Below are positions 40,669 through 50,648 of a stretch of DNA of 56,517 bases, in pieces; the first letter of the stretch is position 1; each line of letters opens with the position of its first letter. Made by a program: the position numbers and the translations under genes. Under the pieces are notes generated by a model that saw nothing but the letters and a program-made list of their open reading frames with translations, was not told the DNA's origin and made no database searches. The DNA comes from Seminavis robusta (taxonomy: Eukaryota; Bacillariophyta; Bacillariophyceae; Naviculales; Naviculaceae), in assembly GCA_903772945.1 (NCBI GenBank), contig CAICTM010000615.1, forward strand, positions 1-56,517, given 5' to 3'.

Positions 40669-40990
40669 AAACTCTGACCTTGCTTGTCAGACCTTCGCAT
40701 TTCCAATTTCATTGGCCCGTCCAGACTGTTGTACATGTCAGTATGAATGAGAATGCGGCGAATGCAGCAGAGAAGAGCACGGCTCCTTGACTGATTCCTT
40801 CCTTTTCCTAGTTCAAACTACATTTCAGTTTCTCGAGTGATTCGGATTGTCAAATTGAAAACGCTCTTAGCTCGCTGGAAATGATGGCATAAACAAAATT
40901 GGTCTTTAGTATGGTAACAACCATGCATACTGATAGCCCCCTCATCATCTCCGTGGCTGCCACGTCTTAAAGGACAATCGCTGTCCCATT

Positions 40991-42427
40991 TCACCACAAA
41001 TCCGTACACTCCTCCCCACAATCCCGTAGTTCTTGGCTGACTTCTTCGCAAGCATCTCGAAGCAGGTTTTTATGAGACCACATGGTCTCATAAAGCCATT
41101 TCATTCGTTCGATTGTATTCGTGCACTTGAGCGCCGAATCCAGATCAGTCGCTGGGACGAACTTGTTGACAGACAACACTCCCATAAAGCTAAAAACCTC
41201 GTAGTAGTGTTCTTCTGTGGCCTGTTTTTCAGGGCTGTGATACGGCCGCAACTTTTCGGCCAGCGCTTTGGTGAGGCCGGGAATGGCTGAGAAGGACGCA
41301 GAGGAGATGCCCATGCCGTAGTTTTCCATTTCTAGGAGTTGTTCGTGACTATTCTTCTTCCTTGGGAACAAAGACTCGGCCCCGACTGGAAAATCGGAGA
41401 GCAAGGTAGCTATATCTTGCTGCTGCTGTTGTTGATTGTTACCACCATTGACCGCTTGGAATCCACTGGACAACATGCCCAATCCATCATGATCTTCCAA
41501 TTCGTCGGCTTTTGCGGCTACCGCCAATCGGGCCTTGGCTGCCTGAAGGCCCCTCACAAGTGCCTTACGATCTTCATGCAGGGAGGTGATTCGTGAGGCC
41601 AGGTTGCCCATTTCGGACAAGGCGTGCACAGGAGACGACCTTGCGGACCCCCCAAAGTCGTCGACAAACGCAGAGGACCGTTCTGCCGTGTCGGTCAGCA
41701 GTCGAAATTGGGCCATCATGATGGGTGTTTTGGCATTGTCGTGTTCTTGTTGTTCCGAGAGAACAAGGTAGCCATCCTCGTCTTGCTGTTCCTCGTAGTA
41801 ACTGCTGGGAATGCGAGAATAAAAGTTGGAGAGTGCCGCTCTGCCAATGCCTACTAATCGAATGCTGCTGCTTTCCAGAGGGCGCACCGTGTCTTTTTGG
41901 TCCGGTCGAAACACCCGCATAATGGATTCCATAAAACCTTCAGAGGAAGATGTATCATCACCCAGGTCGGATGAAATGCCCACGACAGCCGCCACGGTAG
42001 CATACTTGGCATTGCTTCTGTCTCCCGGAATCGAATACATGGACGTGACATCGTCCATGAATGCTACCAAGGGAGCAGCATCAATGCCTGCCACTTTGAG
42101 ATGACTCGACTCTTCTCGTTGTTGTTTGGCGTGTTGACGATGATGATGCATGGCTTCTTCCAGCACGTTCCACTGAAGAGGAGTTGGTTGTTCCAACAGA
42201 AAATCTTCGCCTATTACGAGAGGAGAGCCACCAGGAATCGGGCCCAAAACTGGTATTGTCAGTACTTGTCCAACGGGCCTAGGAGACTTCGGGTCATTGG
42301 TATACGATAGAGAAGAGAATCTTCTCGCAGTCTGGGTGAAGGGAGATAGAAAGGAATGAACCACAACCGTGTGATAGTTGATTGTAGTCAATGTAACTAA
42401 GACGACAGCATTCAATGCCGACCTCAT
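40991..42427 (-). CDS. Probable plastid-targeted protein, perhaps LON-substrate-domain-like
   Basis: Encodes 478 residues from the ATG at 42427 (MRSALNAVVLVTL). Upstream codons are open to 42733 but look like leader. Residues 1-25 form a signal peptide. A likely cut before FLSPF (VVVHSFLSPFTQTARRFSS), with Phe at +1 and a Ser/Thr/Arg-rich stretch, matches the diatom plastid presequence. The mature part starts LTIPVLGPIPGGSPLVI, beta-strand-like and reminiscent of LON N-terminal substrate-binding domains, with VGIGRAALSNFYSRIP later; the match is weak. A helical part at about 325-375 and a Gln run near residue 380 follow, then a C-terminal helical region. No protease motif. Function unknown. 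Confidence 0.72.
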   Translation of the reverse strand: MRSALNAVVLVTLTTINYHTVVVHSFLSPFTQTARRFSSLSYTNDPKSPRPVGQVLTIPVLGPIPGGSPLVIGEDFLLEQPTPLQWNVLEEAMHHHRQHAKQQREESSHLKVAGIDAAPLVAFMDDVTSMYSIPGDRSNAKYATVAAVVGISSDLGDDTSSSEGFMESIMRVFRPDQKDTVRPLESSSIRLVGIGRAALSNFYSRIPSSYYEEQQDEDGYLVLSEQQEHDNAKTPIMMAQFRLLTDTAERSSAFVDDFGGSARSSPVHALSEMGNLASRITSLHEDRKALVRGLQAAKARLAVAAKADELEDHDGLGMLSSGFQAVNGGNNQQQQQQDIATLLSDFPVGAESLFPRKKNSHEQLLEMENYGMGISSASFSAIPGLTKALAEKLRPYHSPEKQATEEHYYEVFSFMGVLSVNKFVPATDLDSALKCTNTIERMKWLYETMWSHKNLLRDACEEVSQELRDCGEECTDLW

Positions 42428-42754
42428 CTTTGTGTTCTCTGGAGGTGAACGGGAACTAGAATAATGAGCATAGAGGCACCTTGAGGAGGACCTTCTGCAA
42501 TGTGATTGTTGCTTATTCCAATGATCGTCGTCGACGTGGAGTTGAGATGTTGAGAACGAAAGAAAACTTGAAATTGTGAGCTGACGTTGCAAATTTACCC
42601 CAAAGCTAAGAAAGATACTCGGGCACGTCTCAAAGGGAGGTGGGGAGAGACCCAACCAGCCCCTCTCGCAACTCACGCCACAAAACCAAAACGAAGTAGC
42701 GCCACCATCAGACCATTGTGCATTCAACCCCATCAGCTTGTCTCCGCCATCATC

Positions 42755-44319
42755 ATGCCCGCCACCACAAAGAAGCCCGTCCCCAAGGGAAAAGACATGG
42801 ATCCTCCGACTAAGTTAGTAGTACTACTATTGGACAAAAGAGATATCTGAGTGGACGGCATTTCCCCCTTCCTGGGAATGGGTCATTATGCCTTTGTTGG
42901 AACTGTCAACAAGCTAACGAATCTCTACAAGGCGTACTGTAACACAGTGGAGAATCCATGCACAATTGGGCCTTTTGTCCGTCCAGCAACTAGTACAGAT
43001 ACATTCTACAGGGCCGTTTTCTTCAATGTGTCATGTGCCGCATATTGGTTCCATCACTATTGCAGGGGAAGATTTCCCCCGGATGCGTGCAAACAAATTG
43101 CCAAAGTTGGGAGTCTTTCTGTCCTCCAATGGGCTCGCAGCAAAGGATGCCAATGGCATGCAAGTACATGTGCTGTTGCCGCCAAGCATGGTCATTTTGA
43201 GTTGCTAAAGTGGGCTCACGAGAATGGGTGTCATCTGGACACCCAAGGCTGCTGCAAAACATGGTTACTTGGAAATTCTCCAATGGGTACAGAGACGTGG
43301 GTGCCCTTGGAATGGTACAAGCAGCTTCGATTTTGTTGATGCAAACGCGTGCCGACCTCCCTGGTACACTTCTACTCGAGCTCTCGTAGAAGTGTATGAG
43401 AAAAGCTGGCACGCGTTTGAATCTTTAAAACCGAAGCTGCCTGTAGAATCTGCCACCTAGCTGCTAAAGGAGGTCATCTGGAAGTACTCATGTGGGCACG
43501 GGAGAATGGATGCGGCTGGGGTTCACGTATAGCTCTGTAGTTGCTGTTGCTGCCGCGGCTGAACATGGTCACATGGAGATTCTCAAATGGGCCCACGAGA
43601 ATCAATGCCCATGGGCCACCACTGCATGCTCTGATGCTGCCAAATGTAGCCATTTGGAAGTTCTGAAATGGTTACATGAGAATGTATGTCCGTGGGACTA
43701 CCGACCTTGTTACATGGCTGCATGTTTTGGTCATTTCGAAATCCTCAAATGGGCTCACGAGAATGGATGCCCACTGGGTTCATACATATGCTCTGCTGCT
43801 GCAAAACATGGCCATTTGGATATGATAAAATATGCTCATCAGAATGGGAGTCCATGTGATTTTTTGGCATGCAGACATGCAGCTGAAGGTGGTTATATTG
43901 AAATTCTGCAATGGGCTCATCAGAATGGGTGTCTGTGGGACACAACTGACGTATGCACAAATGCTGCCAAAGGAGGCCATCTAAAGATGCTGAAGTGGGC
44001 GTGTGAGATTGGATGCCCCTGGGATGAGAGTACTTGCAGAGCTGCTGCTGAGGGTGGGCATTTGGATGTTCTCAAATTTGCACGCGAGAATGGATGCCCT
44101 TGGTATGCAACAACATGTACAGGTGCTGCAAAGGGTGGTCACTTGGAAACCCTACATTGGGCTCATGAGAATGGATGTCCGTGGGATGAATATACATGCC
44201 ACTATGCTGATAGTAAACGTCATTATGGAGTTTTGGCATGGTTGCGTGAGAAGGGATGCCCAGAGTTCAGGTTCCCCAAGGAAGTCGGGTTTTACGATGA
44301 CTTGATGAATTGGGTTTGA
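42755..44319 (+). pseudogene. Ankyrin-repeat protein, decayed
   Basis: Starts MPATTKKPVPKGKDMD at 42755, has an in-frame TGA at 42848-42850, then continues in the same frame with ISPFLGMGHYAFVGTVNKL, a helical head usual for diatom ankyrin proteins. Repeats with the pattern ...GHFELLKWAHENGC... follow in several frames: a shift near 43250, a long insertion-like segment with a stop near 43460, and a shift near 43540. The last frame, 43492-44319, then holds seven or eight clean repeats (EHGHMEILKWAHENQCPWAT and similar). One stop and at least three shifts make this a pseudogene, though the 3' repeats are well kept. Intact relatives are protein-binding scaffolds and very numerous in diatoms. Confidence 0.72.
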
Positions 44320-45221
44320 GTCACAGATCTAAATTTCTTGCTACGGCACGACACCGTTCAGGCAAGTCCGGGCGCTGATGCATGCTGGGCCGGAGTAATC
44401 GCTAGACTGCCCACCATGAGAAGAAGCCGCCCTTTCTTGACCACAAGATTCATTTCACAGCCGGCGTGTCGAGATCCGGGCTTGATGACCGCATTTCCTC
44501 GACGAGTTCCGTCGAAATGCAATCGACCACGGAGTGCTCCTGGAAGAATGGCTGAAACCACACGAAGCCCACATCCCTGAAAACTTGCTACGCCATCTTG
44601 CTGCTCTTTGCACCTTCCCAAAATGGGCGTACCGAGCCCCAACACCAGGAAACGTGCCACGCAAGTACTCAGCAGATTCAAAGATTTGGAACGCAAACAG
44701 TTATCGCAGCCCCCAAACTGGGACATCTGTGCAGAGACAGGCCAGGCCAGGCGTATTGCTTCGTCATTGCTACACCGACAAATCAATCCAATGACGGTTC
44801 AAATAATAGAGCGCTGTTTGGCTGTGTAGATTGCAACTCTGGATCTGCTGTTTGTAGTCTGGAAATAATTAGATCAGTCTGATCAAATCAATGAAAGGAG
44901 CCCAAGGCCAGGAGCCTGAAGCAAGCAATGAAGAACGGTTCAAGGGAGCGCCAACTGCAAATTCAACGCGACAGAGGTGACGTCATGTTCCCCAATCCAC
45001 GCACAAGGCTTGGATCTTTTGTGCGAGGGATCTTTTGTGCGAGGGATCTTTTGCGTCTTCGACGCAAAACGGTATTGACGATGACACTCTGTACGACCGG
45101 TACAATCGTAACAAGAAACATGGGCAACCAGCACTGATCAAGAGTCTCCCCATTCATCACAAGACCACTATCCAACTAACAATCTGCACCCGCCTTATAT
45201 ATCTAAACGAAGCAGCTGACA
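44320..45221. other. Intergenic, with short tandem repeat and promoter-like TATA
   Basis: A 16-bp unit, GGATCTTTTGTGCGAG, occurs from 45012, twice complete and once partial, ending about 45055. CTTATATATCTAAACG at about 45193 is TATA-like, 25-30 bp before the metacaspase start codon. Fragments of frame at 44330-44800 look like a scrambled old gene or transposon, but no motif can be named. Confidence 0.4.
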
Positions 45222-46605
45222 ATGGTATTTCTAAATGATCGCGAACGCGCAGAGTTTGAAGAGAACAAACCACAGGCATTGCATGCCGACATTTGGATGA
45301 TTTCCGGTTGCGAAGATCGTCAAACCTCGGCCGATGTTTCCAATGTGGCAGCCTTCAAGCTTCCAGATCCACAGGGGCGAGCGGGTGGTGCCTGCACTGC
45401 CACCTTGTTGAATGTCCTCTACGAAGACGAAAAGACGCCACTGGAAGAATTCAGTTTCATAGAAGTCATGGGCAAGATGAGAGACCTTTTAAAAAAGAAG
45501 GGATTCTCGCAGATCCCTCAGCTTTCCTCTACTCACCCCATTGATATGAATCAAAAGTTCAATCTGGTTCCAGAGGAACTCACGGGAAATCGACGAGCGG
45601 TACGTTGTGCAAATCAATCATCAAATAACCAGAACATCCCCTCTGCTGTGCTGGTCTGATTCTCACTACGTCTGTCAACGCCATGTCAAGGTTCTTGTTG
45701 GGATCAACTATCACGGACAAAAGGGCGAACTCAGGGGATGCCATAACGATGTTGTACGTGCTGCGTCATTTCCTATTACGTGCTTGTACTCTGCTTGCAT
45801 TATTGAATGGGGTGGCTTCCTCATTTTTACTCTTGTTCTGTCTCTGTTTTCCCTCAACTTGCCCATGGACACGCTCCAGTTCAATATGGTGAGTGCTGCT
45901 GGTCTTTTTCGTTGTGCAGCTTCTTGGTTGCCTTATCTCACTTGAAGGAACTCATGCGCATTATTTAGTACAACTACATACAGGAATCCTACGGCTTTCA
46001 AGATGAAGACATTACAATTTTAGTAGACGACGAAGATCACCCCCCTCCGACCAAGGCTGCCATGATTGCTGCTTATCAAAATGTGGTCCGTCAGAGTCAA
46101 GCGGGGGATGCCATCTTTCTACACTATTCTGGTCATGGGACCAAAATGCGCGACCAAAATGGGGATGAAGACGATGGCTACGACGAAGCTTTGGTTCCCT
46201 TGGATTTCCAGACTGCGGGTATGATTCGGGATGATGATTTGTATGACATTATTGTGAAGGGCCTTCCCGCTGGAGTTCATGTCGTGGCTTTGGTAAGTTC
46301 TGTTGTTGTCATGTACTGCTTCATCTTCTGGGTCACAGCCATGAATCATGCAATCGCACAACTAATCCGGCTGTGCGGAACCCGTTCGGTAGATGGACTG
46401 TTGCCACAGCGGAACAGTGCTTGATCTCCCGTACGTCTTTATAGCAAATGGAGAGTACACACAAATGGAGATCGAAGATAAGTTCAATTTCAATAAGCTT
46501 TTTTCCATGTTTGGGAAGGGACCACTGGGCAAGGGTGCGGCGAAGATTGCCCAAGGACTGAAAGAAGGCAAAGTGCGCAACGCCATGTTCAAACAGTTCT
46601 TCTAA
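45222..46605 (+). CDS. Type III metacaspase
   Basis: Five exons: 45222-45599, 45691-45753, 45880-45888, 45969-46292 and 46393-46605. The introns are 91, 126, 80 and 100 nt with GTACGT, GTACGT, GTGAGT and GTAAGT donors; all are phase 0. The product is 328 residues. The p10-type sequence ([20 protein letters not shown], later [15 protein letters not shown]) comes first, and the p20-type follows: [35 protein letters not shown] (His206) and MDCCHSG (Cys262). p10 before p20 defines type III metacaspases, known from algae with secondary plastids, including diatoms. They are Ca2+-dependent Arg/Lys-specific cysteine proteases tied to stress and cell death. The catalytic His and Cys are both intact. 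The third exon is only nine bases (Phe-Asn-Met); it fills the conserved gap between HNDV and YIQ. Confidence 0.87.
45880..45888 (+). other. 9-nt micro-exon of the metacaspase
   Basis: Bounded by a CGCTCCAG acceptor and a GTGAGT donor, this exon encodes Phe-Asn-Met. With it, the protein reads [17 protein letters not shown], matching the usual HNDVxNM...YL...GF spacing of metacaspases; without it three residues are lost but the frame is kept. Inferred from splice sites only. Confidence 0.65.
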
Positions 46606-46713
46606 AAGTCATTATATTGTTATCGCAATGCTCTATCCATTCCGCGGTTGTTATCCTAAAGGCCAACTCGATCTACAACATCATAAAAGTCAATCTACAA
46701 CCGTACGGCACGG

Positions 46714-48939
46714 CTACCACTTGATGGTTGCCTCGTTTTCGAGTTCCTCACTGCTACAGCTTTCGCTTTCCGACACGACGTCGGGTGGACTACTCTTCGT
46801 CTCGGACGGCGAATTGGATGGATCGTTCTTCTCCTTCTCTTCCTTGGAGGGGGATGGAGGAGGAGAATGCTTTGTTCCTTCGGGTCGCTGTTTGTGTTTT
46901 CTCGAACTTGTAGAGCTGGTTCGTTCGCCAGTAAGACTCTTTTTGCCACAGTTTTTTCTCTTGACGCGAGGTTCTCTCTCTTTTGCGTCACCGGCATCGT
47001 CAAAACTGGAGGTCCTCCTGATGCGACGATCTACCTCCTTCTTTTCACCACCTTCGCCACGACTAGCCGTTCTCTTGATGCGTCCTTCCTTCTTTTCCTC
47101 GCCGTGACTGCTTCTCTTCATGGAATTGGTCCGTTTGACACCATTGCTACGGCGCTCTCCTCCCTTGTCGCTACTTTTCGAAGAACCTTCCATGCTGCTT
47201 TTGCGTTTCAAGCGCATGGACGACGCCCTCTTGACACCCCTTTCTCCATCCTTGGAAGACCTGCGCGAGGATTCGGACGACACCCTAATACTGCCTTTTT
47301 GCGAAGGGGTTTTTCGGCTGCTGTGGGAAGATCTCCTCAAGTCGTCGTCCTCGACCGATGATGATGATCTGCGAACACGCAGCGATGATTGGCGCTTGGG
47401 TGCCTGTCGCTCACCACTGCCCACGGATGATGTCCGTTTAGCCAATCGATCTTTGACACTGAGCACTTTTTTTCGGCGGCGTTCTTCCTCCTCCTGTCGC
47501 TCCTTTTCTTTTTGTTTTTTGAATGCCTGAAACTCCAGCCATTCTGGGCAATCCTTCTTGCTATGATTGCCCTTTTCACAAAACGGGCACTTGCTACTAC
47601 TGACAGGTGCAGTAGAAGATCTTTGAAGGGCGGGGCCGTGTTCCGACTCCCGACACAAGACTGGCTCGCCTGCTACTGCTGGTTGCTGCGGTAGCGACGA
47701 GGACCTGGCTCTTGGCTCTGCCACTCTTGTCGGTGGTTTAGGCATTGGCGCTACGACGGGATTTCGTCTCAGCGACTCTTGAATAGCAGTTTTGGTCGTC
47801 GAGTCCGAAGTCCGGATGGATGTCCTCTTGGTCACAGAGGTCCTGGGAGGTGGTGGTCCCGTGGGCTTGGACTTGCCTGCCAATGCCGCCTTTAATTTCA
47901 CCTCGGTATCAGCCGTACATGCAGAGGATTGGATATCCTTGGAAACGGAAAGCATGCATTGTACCTTTCCGGAAGCCTTTCCCCCTTCTCCTGAGTCTTT
48001 GGGTACGTCATACCATTTGGTGCTGCTTCCCGATTTGTCCAATTTGATGGGGACTGTGACCATTCCCATGAGATCATCTTCACCATTTTCATCGTAGTCC
48101 ATAATGGTGAGTTCAAAACTGGCAGTGTCACCAAAGCTCTTGAGTGACAGGGGAGGAGCCTCAAATACCTGGTTGTAGGATGGATTCAAGGTTTCCATTT
48201 TGGTTTCTGTTTTTCCCAGCAACACTTTGCTTTGTGGTCCTCCACCGGGACCTTTGGGACACAATCTGACTTCAATGTAGGGATCGGACTTGGTTTTCAT
48301 ACCAATAATATTCTTGTCCATGGCCGCCAGTCCTGCTGCTCTTTTGACAGTGAGCTTGAGATTGATGACTTCCACCTTTCCACCGGCCAGCTCTGGAAGT
48401 TCCCGTGATTTGTCGTTGTTCCCCATACCAGCTTCAGTGGCCTCGTTGGCGGCCTTGATTTGGTCGGGAGTTTTGTGGCTGTGTTCGACCGACATGGTAC
48501 ACTGGACACGTCCCGTAGCTTCTTCTCCACCGGCCGAAGAGGCTGGGACTCCGTACCATTTGGTAAAGGTTCCCCATCGACCCACAGGTACATGGACGGG
48601 CACCACTCCCATGAGGTCATCGGAGGATGTAATGTCCTTGTCCATAATGGTCAATTCGAAAATGGAAAACTCATTAAAGTCTTTGCGGGGAACGGAAATG
48701 TGAAATGATTGATCCCATTTGGGCGATAGAGTCTTCAATTTGGTTTCTGTCTTCCCCAGAAAAATCTTGTCCTTCTTGTCCACAACCTCATCTTCGGTGG
48801 CGGCCCCTTGTGGTATCAACCTTAGTTCAATGTAGGGATCCGACTTGGTCTTGACCCCAAACATGTTGGAGTCCTTGGCAGCTAGGCCGTCGGCCTTGTT
48901 GATGGTCAGCACAAGGTCGATGACTTCCATGCCTGCCAT
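46714..48939 (-). CDS. Double-C2 protein with zinc knuckle and basic Ser-rich tail
   Basis: Encodes 741 residues, one exon, from the ATG at 48939. C2 domain A is about residues 5-150 (IDLVLTINKADGLAAKDSNM, KSDPYIELRL, DDLMGVVPVHV). C2 domain B is about 190-335 (LKLTVKRAAGLAAMDKNI, KSDPYIEVRL, YDENGEDDLMGMVTVPI). Acidic loop residues such as SDPY and D(K/Y)DxxxxDDLMG suggest Ca2+-dependent membrane binding. A disordered linker leads to a CCHC-like knuckle, CPFCEKGNHSKKDC, at about 450-463. From about 475 the protein is a charged coiled coil followed by a long Arg/Ser/Lys-rich tail resembling an SR domain. I know no protein with this order. It may link membranes to RNA or protein partners. The two C2 domains are clearly related and may have arisen by duplication. 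Confidence 0.8.
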   Translation of the reverse strand: MAGMEVIDLVLTINKADGLAAKDSNMFGVKTKSDPYIELRLIPQGAATEDEVVDKKDKIFLGKTETKLKTLSPKWDQSFHISVPRKDFNEFSIFELTIMDKDITSSDDLMGVVPVHVPVGRWGTFTKWYGVPASSAGGEEATGRVQCTMSVEHSHKTPDQIKAANEATEAGMGNNDKSRELPELAGGKVEVINLKLTVKRAAGLAAMDKNIIGMKTKSDPYIEVRLCPKGPGGGPQSKVLLGKTETKMETLNPSYNQVFEAPPLSLKSFGDTASFELTIMDYDENGEDDLMGMVTVPIKLDKSGSSTKWYDVPKDSGEGGKASGKVQCMLSVSKDIQSSACTADTEVKLKAALAGKSKPTGPPPPRTSVTKRTSIRTSDSTTKTAIQESLRRNPVVAPMPKPPTRVAEPRARSSSLPQQPAVAGEPVLCRESEHGPALQRSSTAPVSSSKCPFCEKGNHSKKDCPEWLEFQAFKKQKEKERQEEEERRRKKVLSVKDRLAKRTSSVGSGERQAPKRQSSLRVRRSSSSVEDDDLRRSSHSSRKTPSQKGSIRVSSESSRRSSKDGERGVKRASSMRLKRKSSMEGSSKSSDKGGERRSNGVKRTNSMKRSSHGEEKKEGRIKRTASRGEGGEKKEVDRRIRRTSSFDDAGDAKEREPRVKRKNCGKKSLTGERTSSTSSRKHKQRPEGTKHSPPPSPSKEEKEKNDPSNSPSETKSSPPDVVSESESCSSEELENEATIKW

Positions 48940-49560
48940 GGTTGCACTCTTTCTATTATTCTACTTGCTGTTTGGTTGCTTGCCAAACCACAAATTATGC
49001 GTGGACACAGAGAAAGAGAATAAAGTTGCTTGGACGCTGCGTTGCTTCGTTGCTTCGAAAGAAAGATGTTACCGTACTTCGGACTTCGGATGGTGGTGGT
49101 GGTTTTGAGTTGGAGGCAGTTGTTGCGTCGTTGCGTGCAACGTTCCAACTGTGACTGTACCGGTGACCGGTGTATGCTGGAAGTCACTGGTACAGTACCA
49201 GTGGCTTAATATCTCGTGCTCTTCTGTTTGTTTTTCTTAGAGGGGCGTGACGATAGATAAAGAATACTAGAGTAGGCTGGAAATCTTGGACATTATCTTC
49301 AGTGTCTCTTATTTACTTAACATACCCACGCATTGAGTCACTTCAACGTTTATTGATTTTCGGAACTTTCCGGTGACTTCTCGCTTTCTTTCCTTCCAAA
49401 ATGACCTTCTAAGGGTTCAGGATACCGGTACCGTAAGTGTACCGTACCGGTAGCGGCGGTCCTGGCATCTTGGAAGAAGATGCCACCGAGTAGTTGTGAA
49501 AGTTGACGGCCGGTGTTATAAGGAACAGAGTGGCTATCTCGGCATTACGGCTTTGTTTCG
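48940..49560. other. Intergenic with GTAC cluster
   Basis: GTACCGGTGACCGGTG-type motifs at about 49157-49172 and a second cluster at 49423-49453. No gene seen. Lies between the C2 gene and an unrecognised broken gene. Confidence 0.4.
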
Positions 49561-50452
49561 TTGATGATAAACGCAGACGACTCGGACTGGGCCGAGAGCG
49601 GCGATGGCTCGTACTTTGACGGCTCGAACTCGGAGTCAAGGTGTCACGCTATTACTAGTATCCCAGCGAGAGGACGCCCTTGGTTGGCCCGTCTCGCCAA
49701 AATCGGTTTTTCATCGCCGGCCATGAGGATACCATCATTAGTGAGCTGTAATCGACGCCAACCCAAAGCAACTGGCGGCTATGGTTGGCCTTTGCTTGTC
49801 TTGCCGCTGGCTTAGTAGTCGCATCCGCCATTGCAGTCCTGGATAGCAATGCCTGGAAACGGAGACAGGGGATAAGGCGGCTACGATCAAAAGATGCTCT
49901 AGATGAATCCCGCTCGGATCATGTGGACTGGACAGTGGACTTTCTTTCAAATTCCAAGTACAACCAGGACCATGTTATGAAGGAGCTTGGAATCAAGAAA
50001 TTGACGTATCTTGCCGGTGGGTGCATTATTTGTGCCGTCGCCCACCGACTGGACTCATGTCCGATTTTGTGCAGGATAGCGGCGTGCAAGCGGCGGGTCT
50101 CGGATTCATTCAAGCACTGACAGAAAGTGGAGTCGAGCACAAAATTGCCATCGCCATAATAGGTGGAACCGAAGTGATTGTTCAAGCCAAGCCACGGAAA
50201 CGTTTCCCGACAACCACGAAACACACGACTTGGTATGCCAAGCCACGACTTGTCAATCTTCCACGGCGACATGCCACGGTCATACGTTTTCGAGTGACGA
50301 GTCGAGTCGAGCGGAGCGAGTCGAGTCTCCCTAACCCTAAGATGCGTTTCACCCTGCGACGCGACAGACGTACCGGTACAGTGTACGAGGCAGAACCACT
50401 CATCCTTGTGGTGTTGCGTTCACTTCCCATGGAACTAATTGTAAGACGCTGA
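49561..50452 (+). pseudogene. Unrecognised, apparently broken gene
   Basis: Three successive frames look coding. The first (49561 on) encodes an Asp/Ser-rich start and RPWLARLAKIGFSSP. The second, after a shift near 49740, has NWRLWLAFACLAAGLVVASA, one membrane helix, then VDWTVDFLSNSKYNQDHVMK and ELGIKKLTYLAG to about 50015. The third, after about 50075, has GVQAAGLGFIQALTESGVEH and IAIAIIGGTEVIVQAKP. A GT...AG pair around 50015-50078 would remove the middle gap but leaves the wrong phase. I recognise no family. A CCCTAACCCTAA stretch at about 50329 is only a two-unit telomere-like motif. Confidence 0.3.
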
Positions 50453-50475
50453 AATTTCCGTTCGAAACTTGATTT

Positions 50476-50620
50476 TCAGCAATGAGCTCGATTGTCAGCA
50501 ATGAGCTCGATTGTCAGCAATGAACTCAATTGTCAGCAATGAGCTCGAATCTCAGCAATAAGCTCGAATCTCAGCAATGAGCTCGATTTTCAGCAATGAG
50601 CTCGAATCTCAGCAATAATT
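50476..50620 (+). repeat. 19-bp tandem array upstream of RsmE-like gene
   Basis: Unit TCAGCAATGAGCTCGATTG, about eight imperfect copies; variants swap GATTG for GAATC, and later copies are 18 bp. The array ends about 30 bases before the start codon at 50649, so it lies in the promoter or 5' leader. Each copy holds the GAGCTC (SacI-type) palindrome. Confidence 0.8.
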
Positions 50621-50648
50621 CCATCGACGATCGTCACCGCAGAGGACC

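Noticed and set aside
44338..44880. Possible transposon or gene fragment
   Set aside because: Three overlapping frames look faintly coding, but no motif can be named and no frame is sustained.
50329..50340. Telomere-like CCCTAACCCTAA
   Set aside because: Only two units inside an ordinary gene region; no array.
50476..50620. CRISPR-like array
   Set aside because: Units abut without unique spacers and the genome is eukaryotic; it is a simple tandem repeat.
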